From contig NC_019771.1 in the NCBI RefSeq assembly GCF_000317695.1, positions 5,694,001 to 5,758,000 of the forward strand: a DNA stretch of 64,000 nucleotides, in the 5' to 3' direction. A program made the position numbers and the translations under genes. Position 1 is the stretch's first letter. Each line of letters begins with the position of its first letter. Shown one piece after another: positions 43,271 through 53,298 of this stretch. The notes beneath the pieces were generated by a model, which worked only from the letters and a program-made list of their open reading frames with translations, searched no databases and was not told the origin of the DNA. Origin of the DNA: Anabaena cylindrica PCC 7122 (GTDB lineage: Bacteria > Cyanobacteriota > Cyanobacteriia > Cyanobacteriales > Nostocaceae).

Positions 43271-44362
43271 ATGGAAATCGGCGTTCCTAAGGAAACTAAG
43301 GATCAAGAGTTTCGTGTAGGGTTAAGTCCTTCTAGTGTGCGGGTACTGCGAGAAAATGGTCATAGTATCTTCGTCCAAACACAGGCGGGTACTGGTGCTG
43401 GATTTACAGATGAAGACTATATCAGTGCGGGGGCAGAAATTGTCTCTACACTGGAAGCCGCTTGGAATCGGGAGTTAGTGATCAAGGTTAAAGAACCGTT
43501 GGTAAGCGAGTATAATCTTCTGCAAAAGGGACAGTTATTATTTACTTATTTACATTTGGCAGCCGATCGCAAATTAACAGAACATTTACTAGATTGTGGC
43601 ATTAGTGCGATCGCTTACGAAACAGTAGAACAAGCTGGAGTGAATAGATTACCCTTGCTTACCCCGATGAGCATTATCGCTGGTCGGTTAGCGGTACAAT
43701 TTGGCGCTAGATTTCTAGAACGTCAACAAGGTGGTAAAGGCGTACTTCTCGGCGGTGTACCCGGTGTCAAAGCTGGCAAAGTAGTAATTTTAGGTGGTGG
43801 TGTCGTCGGCACAGAAGCCGCTAAAATTGCGGTGGGTATGGGTGCGATCGTACAAATTTTAGATGTCAACGTTGAACGTCTTTCTTACTTAGAAACTCTT
43901 TTTGGTTCTAGAGTTGAACTGCTGTATAGCAACTCTGCTCATATTGAAACCGCAGTTAAAGAAGCCAATTTACTCATTGGTGCGGTTTTAATTCCTGGCA
44001 GGAGAGCGCCAATTTTAGTATCCCGTGATTTGGTTAAACAAATGCATCCCGGTTCAGTGATTGTGGATGTTGCAGTTGATCAAGGTGGATGTGTAGAAAC
44101 ATTACACCCTACATCTCACACCAGTCCGGTATATATTGATGAGGGTGTGGTACATTATGGTGTTCCTAATATGCCAGGGGCTGTACCCTGGACATCCACT
44201 CAAGCTCTCAACAACAGCACTTTGCCCTATGCTGTGCAGTTGGCTAATTTGGGAATTAAGGCTTTGGATGTTAACCCAGCTTTGGCTAAGGGTTTGAATG
44301 TGCAGAATCATCGTTTAATACATCCGGCTGTACAAGAGGTTTTCCCTGATTTGGTGAGTTAA
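43271..44362 (+). CDS. ald: Alanine dehydrogenase
   Basis: Ald interconverts L-alanine and pyruvate with NAD and ammonia; in heterocystous cyanobacteria it is linked to nitrogen and carbon exchange. The 363-residue product begins MEIGVPKETKDQEFRVGLSP and has the substrate-binding ELVIKVKEPLVSEYNLLQKG. The NAD-binding VVILGGGVVGTEAAKIAVGM follows, then DVAVDQGGCVETLHPTSHT and VPNMPGAVPWTSTQALNN. The length is normal. It has RBS-like GAGGCTG upstream. The CRISPR leader starts directly after it. Confidence 0.96.
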   Translation: MEIGVPKETKDQEFRVGLSPSSVRVLRENGHSIFVQTQAGTGAGFTDEDYISAGAEIVSTLEAAWNRELVIKVKEPLVSEYNLLQKGQLLFTYLHLAADRKLTEHLLDCGISAIAYETVEQAGVNRLPLLTPMSIIAGRLAVQFGARFLERQQGGKGVLLGGVPGVKAGKVVILGGGVVGTEAAKIAVGMGAIVQILDVNVERLSYLETLFGSRVELLYSNSAHIETAVKEANLLIGAVLIPGRRAPILVSRDLVKQMHPGSVIVDVAVDQGGCVETLHPTSHTSPVYIDEGVVHYGVPNMPGAVPWTSTQALNNSTLPYAVQLANLGIKALDVNPALAKGLNVQNHRLIHPAVQEVFPDLVS

Positions 44363-44376
44363 TCATCAGCTTTTTC

Positions 44377-44602
44377 GCGCGGATGGGTAGGTGTAAAAAA
44401 TTAGAAGTAGCAAAAAATGGCTGTATCTCTTGAGGGGCTTGGTTTTGAGGCTACTAATGTTGATGAACCATCCGCGCACCTTACACAGCATGGGTTTCAG
44501 CATTTTTTGTTCTTGACACAATTTCTGAAATGGACTATGATTATCCCATCCGCGTAATCGAACCTTGAAAACCAAATACAGACAGGCTTCCAGGATGCCG
44601 CT
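44377..44602 (+). promoter_or_regulatory. CRISPR leader with sigma-70 type promoter
   Basis: The 240 bases before the first repeat contain TTGACA (44513-44518), exactly 17 bases, then TATGAT (44536-44541), a near-consensus promoter that would start pre-crRNA about 55 bases before repeat 1. CCATCCGCG occurs twice (44468 and 44546), and its complement GCGCGGATGG is at 44377-44386, giving one inverted and one direct pair. CCTTGAAAAC at 44562 resembles the 3' end of the repeat and may be a relic. Confidence 0.8.
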
Positions 44603-46678
44603 ATTGCAATTTCTATTACTCCCTATTAGGGATTGAAACAAAACTGGAGAATGTACCTTGAATGCCGAGGGAGTATGGGAATTGCAATTTCTATTACTCC
44701 CTATTAGGGATTGAAACAAGTAAAAGCTGGGTATTTGCCTCAACTTTTTCCCAGTAATTGCAATTTCTATTACTCCCTATTAGGGATTGAAACAATCCTG
44801 AGAAACCGTGGGAAGATTCGGTTAACTCATTGCAATTTCTATTACTCCCTATTAGGGATTGAAACATCTTAGTCATGAAAAATGGATCGCTTTATGGAGA
44901 CAATATTGCAATTTCTATTACTCCCTATTAGGGATTGAAACAAAAGCATCTATTCCCAATTCTTTAAGTACTGGTAATTGATTGCAATTTCTATTACTCC
45001 CTATTAGGGATTGAAACTTCACTATCACCCAGTACCCTGATTCTCCTTGGATTGCAATTTCTATTACTCCCTATTAGGGATTGAAACCACATATTTTACT
45101 CTCCCCTTCTAAAACATTCTATTGCAATTTCTATTACTCCCTATTAGGGATTGAAACATTATGGCAACAGGCATTAAGTCCATTGTCCATTTATTGCAAT
45201 TTCTATTACTCCCTATTAGGGATTGAAACTAGATTTTCAGAGAATTGGAAAAGCTGTCGTTGCTTATTGCAATTTCTATTACTCCCTATTAGGGATTGAA
45301 ACTCCGCTTCTAGCTGAGTAGGGAAAACGCAGTCAATTGCAATTTCTATTACTCCCTATTAGGGATTGAAACGTTACTGTTCCAGTTACAGGCGCGGGGT
45401 ATGCACTTAGGATTGCAATTTCTATTACTCCCTATTAGGGATTGAAACGTCCGGTGAGGGGAAGTCCAGTGGTGGTACATATCATTGCAATTTCTATTAC
45501 TCCCTATTAGGGATTGAAACTTATAGATTTTCTACTAGATATTATTCTCTAATATTGCAATTTCTATTACTCCCTATTAGGGATTGAAACAAAGAAATAT
45601 CTTCGCCAGTCCGCAATTGCATTATTTTTGGGATATTGCAATTTCTATTACTCCCTATTAGGGATTGAAACTTTAATATTAAATACCCCAGAATTTTCAT
45701 ACCAAATTGCAATTTCTATTACTCCCTATTAGGGATTGAAACTTTACACACCTGATACAAATTGCTTTGCAAAAAAGATTGCAATTTCTATTACTCCCTA
45801 TTAGGGATTGAAACTCCACAAAACCCAGAAAGAGACTTTTTCCAACAGCAAATTGCAATTTCTATTACTCCCTATTAGGGATTGAAACTCCGCACTTCCT
45901 GACAATGAAAAAGTTATTTTATGATTGCAATTTCTATTACTCCCTATTAGGGATTGAAACAACACTTTAGGTCAACCTAGGCTTAAGGGGAATATTGCAA
46001 TTTCTATTACTCCCTATTAGGGATTGAAACGCTACATGGTTTGTTACTCCCAAAAAGTCAGATAATTGCAATTTCTATTACTCCCTATTAGGGATTGAAA
46101 CCAAATCAATAATATTCATAAAACGCCCTGAGAAAAATTAATTGCAATTTCTATTACTCCCTATTAGGGATTGAAACAACCGAAATACTTGAGCTACAAC
46201 GGCAACGGCAATAATTGCAATTTCTATTACTCCCTATTAGGGATTGAAACTATTAGATTATCTATTAGATAATTTACCCATACCATAAAATTGCAATTTC
46301 TATTACTCCCTATTAGGGATTGAAACTTTAGCGAATTGTGATTGATAAGTTTTTCTTTGAATTGCAATTTCTATTACTCCCTATTAGGGATTGAAACTTT
46401 TTCCAAATTAGGCATGAAGACATCTTCCAGATTGCAATTTCTATTACTCCCTATTAGGGATTGAAACTGGACGCTCAAAACCAATGCGCCAACCCCAGTT
46501 ATTGCAATTTCTATTACTCCCTATTAGGGATTGAAACGAAGGAAGTATTTTTACAAATATATTTGCTACAATTGCAATTTCTATTACTCCCTATTAGGGA
46601 TTGAAACAAAACTTTAGTATATTAACTGATGCCACCTACTTATTGCAATTTCTATTACTCCCTATTAGGGATTGAAAC
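44603..46678 (+). CRISPR. CRISPR array, 29 identical 37-base repeats
   Basis: Each repeat begins ATTGCAATTTC, contains CTCCCTATTAGGG and ends GGGATTGAAAC. All 29 copies read as identical. Spacers are 33 to 44 bases (28 between full repeats). A 35-base stretch and a degenerate repeat start (ATTGCAAT at 46714) follow the last full repeat, marking the old end, so the leader is on the left and transcription runs plus. The ATTGAAAC end, the future 8-base crRNA handle, is the form seen with cyanobacterial type III-B and I-D systems. No cas gene lies anywhere in the window, so Cas proteins must act in trans. Confidence 0.98.
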
Positions 46679-46868
46679 CAAAAGCGCAGCATTCAGCGAA
46701 GGTGGGATAAATCATTGCAATAATTTGTGTAGTCATAATTTATGCTAGTATTTGGACTATATGTATTTTATAATACTTCTCTTTGCTTTGCGTTCCAAAC
46801 TTTAGAACAAAACTCTTGTATGGTAAGTTTTACATTGCTTATTTTATAAAGAGTCACAAAAGATAAAT

Positions 46869-48347
46869 ATGCCTAATTCTATCAAAGCATCAACTACAGG
46901 ATTAGAAATTGTTGATAAAGCCCGTCTGCGTTTAGGATGGACTAAAACCAGTACAGCGCGTTGGTGGCAAGATGCTCATACTTCTAAAGCTACTTTACGC
47001 CGGTTCTGGCAGGGCGATCGCATTCAGAAAGAAATCTTCATTGCTATCTGTCAAGCTGTAGGTATTAATGAATGGGAAACTATCTCAGATTCATCTGATA
47101 CCCAATTAGATATTACTACTCCTTTGATTGACTGGAATGAAGCACCTAATATTGAAAGTTTCTATGGCAGAAATGCGGAATTATTACAGTTAGAGGAATG
47201 GATTAATAATGGTTGTAAATTAATTAATATTATTGGTATTGGTGGAATTGGTAAAACTTCTCTAGCATTGGCTATAGCAGACAGTCTGCAATCTCAGTTT
47301 GATTGCTTAATTTGGAAATCGCTTTATCATACACCTTCACTGAATTTTTTAATCGATTATTTATTAAATAGTTTTAATCAATCTGCGGTTCAAAATATTC
47401 AAAAAGATACTTTCAAATTAATAAGTTATCTACAACAACATCGTTGTTTATTAATTTTAGATGGATTGGATGCTGTTTTATCCAATTCAGAATTAACTAA
47501 ATTTATTCAAGAATCAAGTCTTCACCGTCATCAAAGCTGTATCATTACGACTAGCCGGGAAAAACAAAATTCCCTGGAAGTTAATACTAAAACAGTTTGT
47601 ACTCTCACGTTAAATGGTTTAGCCAAAACAGAGGCTTTAGAACTATTACAATCGAGAGGATTTACAGGTAAAGAATTAGGTTTATCGGCTTTAATTCAAC
47701 TTTATCGTGGTAATCCTTTAGCAATAAAACTTGTTATTCCCTTGATTGAGTCTGTATTTGGTGGGAATGTGGCAGCTTTTCTTAATCAAAATACCATAGT
47801 TGTGAGCGATCGCTTGCGTGTCATCCTCAAACAGCAATTTGAGCAGCTTTCCGGCTTGGAACGAGATATCCTATACTGGTTAGCAATTTGGCAAGAACCC
47901 ATCTCTTTCTGTCGATTGCAGACCCATTTGCTGCTATCCGTTGATCCTGCTATGGTTTTAGAGGGCATTATGGCGTTGGAAAAGCGATCGCTTTTAGAAA
48001 AATGGAACAGCGAACAAGAACCCGCATTTACACTGCAACCCTTGGTAATGAAAGTGGCAACTGATGAGTTAGTGGAAAATGCTGTTCAGGAGATTCGTCA
48101 GGTTGTGCGGACTAATGACATACATTATTTTCACATATTGCGGACGCATTGGTTACTGCGACCGGGTACAGACGATATTGCAGGCGATCGTATTTTAAAT
48201 CAACTGTGTGAAAAATTATACCCTGTATATAGTTCGACTTTGCCGCAGATTCTCAATCAAATTTTGCCACTTTTACAAAATCAATCTCCTTTAGCAATTG
48301 GTTACATTGCTTGCAATATCACAGCATTAATTAATCGGAATAATTAA
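46869..48347 (+). CDS. STAND-type NB-ARC ATPase with N-terminal helix-turn-helix-like domain
   Basis: A 492-residue protein. Residues 10-70 (EIVDKARLRLGWTKTSTARW, then KATLRRFWQGDRIQKEIFIA) form the helical domain often placed before NB-ARC modules in cyanobacteria. An NB-ARC ATPase follows: Walker A GIGGIGKT (123-130), Walker B CLLILDGLD (193-201), ITTSREKQN and GNPLAIKLV. A winged-helix section follows (GLERDILYWLAIW). Most cyanobacterial relatives carry long WD40 or TPR repeats after this point; here the protein ends soon after, so a sensor domain is short or absent. It starts 190 bases past the CRISPR array. Confidence 0.85.
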   Translation: MPNSIKASTTGLEIVDKARLRLGWTKTSTARWWQDAHTSKATLRRFWQGDRIQKEIFIAICQAVGINEWETISDSSDTQLDITTPLIDWNEAPNIESFYGRNAELLQLEEWINNGCKLINIIGIGGIGKTSLALAIADSLQSQFDCLIWKSLYHTPSLNFLIDYLLNSFNQSAVQNIQKDTFKLISYLQQHRCLLILDGLDAVLSNSELTKFIQESSLHRHQSCIITTSREKQNSLEVNTKTVCTLTLNGLAKTEALELLQSRGFTGKELGLSALIQLYRGNPLAIKLVIPLIESVFGGNVAAFLNQNTIVVSDRLRVILKQQFEQLSGLERDILYWLAIWQEPISFCRLQTHLLLSVDPAMVLEGIMALEKRSLLEKWNSEQEPAFTLQPLVMKVATDELVENAVQEIRQVVRTNDIHYFHILRTHWLLRPGTDDIAGDRILNQLCEKLYPVYSSTLPQILNQILPLLQNQSPLAIGYIACNITALINRNN

Positions 48348-48480
48348 TTGCAAATTAGATGCAGTTTCTCACAGTAGCATCTACCAAGCTTCTGCGGGTC
48401 TTCCAATAATAACCAAAGTTTGGTAGTAATTGTTTTTTAAACTTGATTTTATTGACTAGTAGCAACACCACAATACTACG

Positions 48481-48575
48481 TATAGCGTTGCCTCATATGA
48501 TGAGGTACATCATACCACCCCCATCGCTTACGGGGAGGGGTTTTTGTACCTCATTCAACCAATAACCGCTGTATA
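48481..48575. repeat. MITE-like element with TATAGCGTT and AACCGCTGTATA ends
   Basis: A shorter relative of the repeat at 33411-33516: imperfect inverted ends, a GATGAGGTACATCAT to GTACCTCATTC pairing, and a CCCCCATCGCTTACGGGGAG hairpin. It fills much of the 317-base gap after the NB-ARC gene, which has no other feature. Confidence 0.7.
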
Positions 48576-48664
48576 TATTTTAGATTATAAATAAACATAT
48601 CTTATATATAATATGTTGAGTTAATGCTGACAACTAATGTTAATTAAAAGGTAAGATTTTAAAA

Positions 48665-49576
48665 ATGACCGAAGATAATAATGATCAAGTTAGCAATTCT
48701 TCAAAAAACCAAAAATTCCCCATTACCATATTTTTGTTGATGGCAATGATTTTTCCATTGCTTAAATTAGGATCTAATCCACCAACAATTCCGATTTTAG
48801 GTTTTCATGGGATTGTGAAATTTCAAAATAATCTTCGTCAATCTTCCAACTTAGAGATGGATTATAAACAACAAGAAATAGAGAAATTATTAGAATATTT
48901 AGTTACTCAAGATTATTGGTTTTTAACTACTCAAGACTTGTATGATTTTTTTCTTACTAAATCTAAAGAAATACCTTATGAACATCGAAATAAAAAAATG
49001 ATTATGTTAACTTTTGATGATGGATACAAGACAATATATACAAATTTGTTACCTATTTTATCTAAGCTAGAAAAAAAATATGGTAAGAAAATTAAAGTAG
49101 TTTTATTTATTAGTCCTAGTACATTAGCTAATAATGATGGCATACCTGCAACCCATTTAAGGTGTCAAGAATTAAGAAAAGGTTGGCAAAAAGGATTTTT
49201 TGATATTCAATCTCATGGAAATAATCATCAGAATTTAACCAAGATTTCTCAGCCAGAGGTAATTAGTGAACTATTATTAGCTAGAATTAAACTGAGAAAA
49301 TGTCTAGATGATTTAGATCCAGAACAAAAAGTAGCTTCCCATATTGCTTATCCTTATGGTGCTTATAATAAACAGGTAGAAAAGTATGTCACCAAGTATT
49401 ATTTATCGGGTTATCTATATAATGATAAGCTACTCAATTATACTTGTTTAAAAGATAATTACAAAATACCCAGATTAATGGTTAATCGCACAAAATCTAG
49501 CCAAGAATTGATAGGAATAATTCAAAGCTTTTCAACTGATCCTCAAGAAAGTTTGAAAAAAGATATTTGTAAATAA
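48665..49576 (+). CDS. Polysaccharide deacetylase family protein
   Basis: A 303-residue carbohydrate esterase 4-type protein with an N-terminal membrane anchor (FPITIFLLMAMIFPLLKLG). Catalytic motifs are LTFDDGYKT (Asp pair, residues 115-123), SHGNNHQN (the His-x-x-x-His metal pair, 183-190) and AYPYGAYNK. It would remove acetyl groups from an extracellular glycan or peptidoglycan-like substrate. The gene is markedly AT-rich. No polysaccharide gene cluster surrounds it. Confidence 0.88.
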   Translation: MTEDNNDQVSNSSKNQKFPITIFLLMAMIFPLLKLGSNPPTIPILGFHGIVKFQNNLRQSSNLEMDYKQQEIEKLLEYLVTQDYWFLTTQDLYDFFLTKSKEIPYEHRNKKMIMLTFDDGYKTIYTNLLPILSKLEKKYGKKIKVVLFISPSTLANNDGIPATHLRCQELRKGWQKGFFDIQSHGNNHQNLTKISQPEVISELLLARIKLRKCLDDLDPEQKVASHIAYPYGAYNKQVEKYVTKYYLSGYLYNDKLLNYTCLKDNYKIPRLMVNRTKSSQELIGIIQSFSTDPQESLKKDICK

Positions 49577-49831
49577 TACCAATTATATGTGATGCTGCAC
49601 ATATAGCAATTTCCATTCAAGTGAGGTACAAGTAGTAATAATTAAACGCAGATAGACGCGGATAATTTTGTACTTCATTGATTGATCCATCTTTATCTGT
49701 GTTTATCTGCGATCATCTATCATCTGTGTTCAATTATTCTTGATATTTTATTCTATGCAGCTTCATAATTTGGTATATAGTTGTGATAATCTGAAAATTA
49801 CGGTTTTGCAAAAATTAACTTTTAACTATTT

Positions 49832-50932
49832 ATGATTGGCGTTGCAGTTGTCGGTACTGGATTCGGTCAAAAAGTGCATATTCCCGCATTTCAAGCCCAT
49901 CACAAAACAGGGATAGTTGCTATTTATCATCGAGATATTAATAAAGCTCAATCTATCGCTACAACAAATAATATTCCCCACGCTAGTGATAATTTAACAG
50001 AAATTCTTGCATTGCCAGAAGTTCAAGCAGTCAGCATTTCTACACCGCCATTTCTACATTATGAAATGGCAAAACAAGTCCTGCAATCTGGCAAACATCT
50101 TTTATTAGAAAAACCCACAACTTTAAATGTAACTGAAGCTAAAGAACTATACTATTTAGCTAAAAATAAAGGTGTAATTGCAACCGTAGATTTTGAATTT
50201 CGCTTTGTTCCTGGCTGGCAATTTTTTGCTCAACTTTTATCATCAGGATATGTTGGTAATTTACGCTTAATTAAAATTGACTGGTTGGGTGCTTCTCGTG
50301 CAGATGTTTCTCGTCCTTGGAATTGGTATTCTAATCAAGAACAAGGTGGTGGTGCATTAGGATCTTTAGGTTCCCATGCGTTTGATTATATTAATTGGTT
50401 ATTTGGCCCTGTTCACAAATTAAATGCATATTTGAGTACAGCTATTCCCGAAAGAAGTGATCCGGTAAATGGAAAATTAAAGCCAGTGAATACAGATGAT
50501 ACTTGTATGTTATCTCTGGAATTAGCAAATGGTACACCTTGTCAAGTTTCTATTAGTGCAGTTGTTCACGCACCTAGAACTCATCGAGTAGAGGTTTATG
50601 GAGATAAGGGTACATTGGTTTTAGGTAGCGACAACCAAAAGGATTATATTCACGGTTTTCAAGTTTGGGGTTCTCAAATTGGTCAACCTTTAACAGAAAT
50701 AGAAATTCCTCAACAATTGCTGTTTCCACAATATTATGCTGATGGTCGAATTTGTGCTTTTCTTCGTGTTGTGGATGAATGGATAAAAGGAATTGAAACT
50801 AAACAAGAGATTACACCATCTTTGCGTGAAGGGGTTTATTCTCAATTATTAATGGATTTGTCTCATCAATCTCATGAGTTGAAAACCTGGGTAAATGTGC
50901 CAAATTTAGCAACTTTTTTAAATTATGTTTGA
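49832..50932 (+). CDS. Gfo/Idh/MocA family oxidoreductase
   Basis: A 366-residue NAD(P)-dependent sugar or polyol oxidoreductase. The N-terminal Rossmann fold reads MIGVAVVGTGFGQKVHIPAF, followed by AVSISTPPFLHYEMAKQVLQ and the family EKPTTLNVTEAKELYYLAKN (EKP motif). The C-terminal domain has GGGALGSLGSHAFDYINWLF, with the catalytic-site His. The substrate cannot be inferred. Alone in its strand context; not part of an evident sugar cluster. Confidence 0.9.
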   Translation: MIGVAVVGTGFGQKVHIPAFQAHHKTGIVAIYHRDINKAQSIATTNNIPHASDNLTEILALPEVQAVSISTPPFLHYEMAKQVLQSGKHLLLEKPTTLNVTEAKELYYLAKNKGVIATVDFEFRFVPGWQFFAQLLSSGYVGNLRLIKIDWLGASRADVSRPWNWYSNQEQGGGALGSLGSHAFDYINWLFGPVHKLNAYLSTAIPERSDPVNGKLKPVNTDDTCMLSLELANGTPCQVSISAVVHAPRTHRVEVYGDKGTLVLGSDNQKDYIHGFQVWGSQIGQPLTEIEIPQQLLFPQYYADGRICAFLRVVDEWIKGIETKQEITPSLREGVYSQLLMDLSHQSHELKTWVNVPNLATFLNYV

Positions 50933-50948
50933 AAATTTTAGGTGAATA

Positions 50949-51274
50949 TATAGCGGATTTCGCTGTCAGGAGGTACTTATATAGGGGATGCTGAATAAAT
51001 GTAAAACCTAGATAAATCAAGGGATACAGGGAGATAAGATACAATAAAGTGCAAGGAAAAAAGGGTGATAGCATCAAAAACTGACCACTTTTCCAGGCTA
51101 GATATTATTCTTACTTTCTTCCAACTCCTCCTGAACTTCTGAACTCCTGAACTTCTGAACTCCTAGCCCTCACAGATAACTTTTTCAGCAAGCCCTATAT
51201 AGCGGGCAAGATGCCTGCACCACAAGAGTTTCATTATTCAAGTTTGTATCTCATTTAAATGAAATCCGCTGTAT
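50949..51274. repeat. TATAGCGG element split by a nested MITE
   Basis: The outer ends TATAGCGGATTTC and GAAATCCGCTGTAT are inverted. Inside them, 50983-51196 is a second element with ends AGGGGATGCTGAATAAA and (complemented) AGGGCTTGCTGAAAAAG, flanked by TATA on both sides. The 612-base gap 50933-51544 holds this pair and the next MITE copy, and no gene. Confidence 0.7.
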
Positions 51275-51339
51275 CAGATGCCAAAAATCTATTAATTGTT
51301 ACCGAATTTTTGGAGTCTGACTCACCTACAAAAGACATT

Positions 51340-51465
51340 AGGGAACACCAGAAAATAAATTATCCAATCTTGTGGGATGGGCATCCTGCCCGTCCTTGAT
51401 AATTTGTGGTCATCTTGCCCGCACCACAAGAAATTTTTGTACATTTTTTTATTTGGAAGTCCTTT
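51340..51465. repeat. MITE copy B (AGGGAACACC...GGAAGTCC)
   Basis: Same family as the element at 37833 but in the opposite orientation; it begins AGGGAACACCAGAAAATAAA and ends ATTTGGAAGTCC. It has the central CTTGTGGGATGGGCATCC arm. Confidence 0.88.
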
Positions 51466-51544
51466 AGACATCTCCAGAAATTAAATGTGACACTTGTGTA
51501 AATCTTAAAGTGCGATCGCTCTACCCCTAACTTATCAGTCCCCT

Positions 51545-52633
51545 CTACAATACCTTACACTGCCCATAATGCCGTAACAGATGGTCACACAACACCAAAG
51601 CCACCATCGCGTCAACCATTGGTACAGCACGGGGTAAAACGCAAGGATCATGTCTTCCCTTGGCTGCTAAAAGTGTCTCTTCTCCTTCACGAGTCACCGT
51701 TTTTTGCTCTTTTCTAATAGTTGCAGTTGGTTTAAATGCGACTCGCAAAATGATATTTTCGCCGTTAGAAATTCCCCCTTGAATCCCCCCAGAACGGTTG
51801 GTTACGGTGCGAATTTCGCCATTTTCATCAATGTAAAATTCGTCATTATGCTCAAAACCAGTTAACAAAGTTCCCGCAAAACCAGAACCAATTTCAAAAC
51901 CTTTACTCGCAGGTAGAGACATCACAGCTTTTGCTAAATCTGCCTCCAATTTATCAAAAACAGGCTCACCTAAACCCTTGGGAACGTTCCGCACTACACA
52001 TTCAACTACCCCACCGATGGAATTACCATCTCTACCAGTTTGTTCAATTAATTCAATCATGCGGTTGGCAATTTCGCCATCTGGACAACGGACAATGTTA
52101 CTTTCTACCTGTTCTAAAGTTACAGTATCAGTATCAATTACGCTTTCTAAGTCTTTAATACACTTAACATAGGCGATAACTTCCACATTGGCGACTTGAC
52201 GAAGAATCTTTTTAGCGATCGCACCAGCAGCAACTCTCCCTATTGTCTCACGGGCTGACGACCTGCCACCGCCTTGCCAATTTCTCAATCCATATTTTGC
52301 ATCATAGGTAGCATCTGCGTGGGAAGGGCGATATTTCTGCTCCATCTCATCATAATCTTGGGAACGAGCATCTTTATTCCTCACCAAAATTGAAATTGGC
52401 GTTCCCAGGGTTTTCCCCTCAAACACCCCAGATAGAATCTCACAGGTGTCCGCTTCCTTCCGAGGAGTGGTTATTTTGCTTTGTCCCGGCCTTCTTCTAT
52501 CTAACTCAAATTGAATTTCCTCAGCCGAAATTTCTAGTTGTGGCGGACAACCATCAATAATAACGCCCACACCGCCGCCGTGAGATTCGCCAAAAGTCGT
52601 AATTCGGAAAAGATGACCAAAAGTGCTGCCCAT
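51545..52633 (-). CDS. aroC: Chorismate synthase
   Basis: AroC eliminates phosphate from EPSP to give chorismate, the last shared step of aromatic biosynthesis, and needs reduced FMN. The 362-residue product begins MGSTFGHLFRITTFGESHGG and has FELDRRRPGQSKITTPRKEA, SHADATYDAKYGLRNWQGGG and GGRSSARETIGRVAAGAIAK. TNRSGGIQGGISNGENIILR follows, all chorismate synthase signatures. Full length; not in an aro cluster. Confidence 0.97.
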   Translation of the reverse strand: MGSTFGHLFRITTFGESHGGGVGVIIDGCPPQLEISAEEIQFELDRRRPGQSKITTPRKEADTCEILSGVFEGKTLGTPISILVRNKDARSQDYDEMEQKYRPSHADATYDAKYGLRNWQGGGRSSARETIGRVAAGAIAKKILRQVANVEVIAYVKCIKDLESVIDTDTVTLEQVESNIVRCPDGEIANRMIELIEQTGRDGNSIGGVVECVVRNVPKGLGEPVFDKLEADLAKAVMSLPASKGFEIGSGFAGTLLTGFEHNDEFYIDENGEIRTVTNRSGGIQGGISNGENIILRVAFKPTATIRKEQKTVTREGEETLLAAKGRHDPCVLPRAVPMVDAMVALVLCDHLLRHYGQCKVL

Positions 52634-53298
52634 GATGTTGAGGAAATACAGTCTGGAATCTGTATTTTACATGGAGTTGGGGGTTTTGCTGAATTTCACT
52701 CTTAATCCAGGCTCGTCAATATTCTCAATCCGCTTAATCTAATTATTGTATATTTAAACACTTTCTTCAGTCCAACTTTCAGCCTGAAGATACTATCAAC
52801 ATCCCGCAACTCATGAATTTTCTCACCAACCCGTTGAGTTAACCATCTAAATTCGATAATCACGACTTTTAAAAAACTGTTTATAGATTAAGGAAGGGTT
52901 TCACCCCCCATAGCTAAAACCTTAGTTTCACAGGATTGACTTACTTTAAAATAGCTTTCAAGCAAATAAAAAAATGAGTTAAATTCCACTGAAATCAAGC
53001 CATCACAAGGATAAGGGGTGTAACCCCCTATTAATTTAAAAACAATCTCTTTCTATTCATCCGGAAAATTTACAATAAATTTATCTAGTAATTTTATGTT
53101 GCACTAACAGAAATATAGCTGGTCAAATGTTAGCGATGAACAATATAAAAATTTAAAAAAAATGCCAAATTGGCAACCACCTTCTGATGAACCAAGTTAA
53201 ATTGTATTAGACAAACGAAAGCAAGGCAGTTGTGAAAAAGGTTCACAAATTAGCAAATGATTCTTGTGAAGTTTGTCAGACAACTAAATAGAATTAGC
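52634..53298. other. Non-coding stretch downstream of the ncRNA promoter and upstream of aroC
   Basis: About 660 bases without a gene I can support. The minus strand at 52750-52865 reads an open segment containing WLTQRVGEKIHELRDVDS, which may be the remnant of a lost gene; no family was recognised. A palindrome-like GGGTTTCACCCCCC lies near 52890, and GGGGTGTAACCCCC near 53016. Confidence 0.35.

Noticed and set aside
44366..44876. Minus-strand reading frames with repeated SLIGSNRNCN peptides, and a plus-strand frame at 45081-45299 with YCNFYYSLLGIET repeats
   Set aside because: They are translations of the CRISPR repeats; the repeat structure and leader explain them and no ribosome site is present.
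46714..46735. A thirtieth full CRISPR repeat
   Set aside because: Only ATTGCAAT matches before the sequence diverges; it is a degenerate end, not counted as a repeat.
52750..52865. Minus-strand open segment with WLTQRVGEKIHELRDVDS as a gene
   Set aside because: Short, without a start or ribosome site that I can support, and no family recognised; kept only as a possible remnant in the intergenic note.
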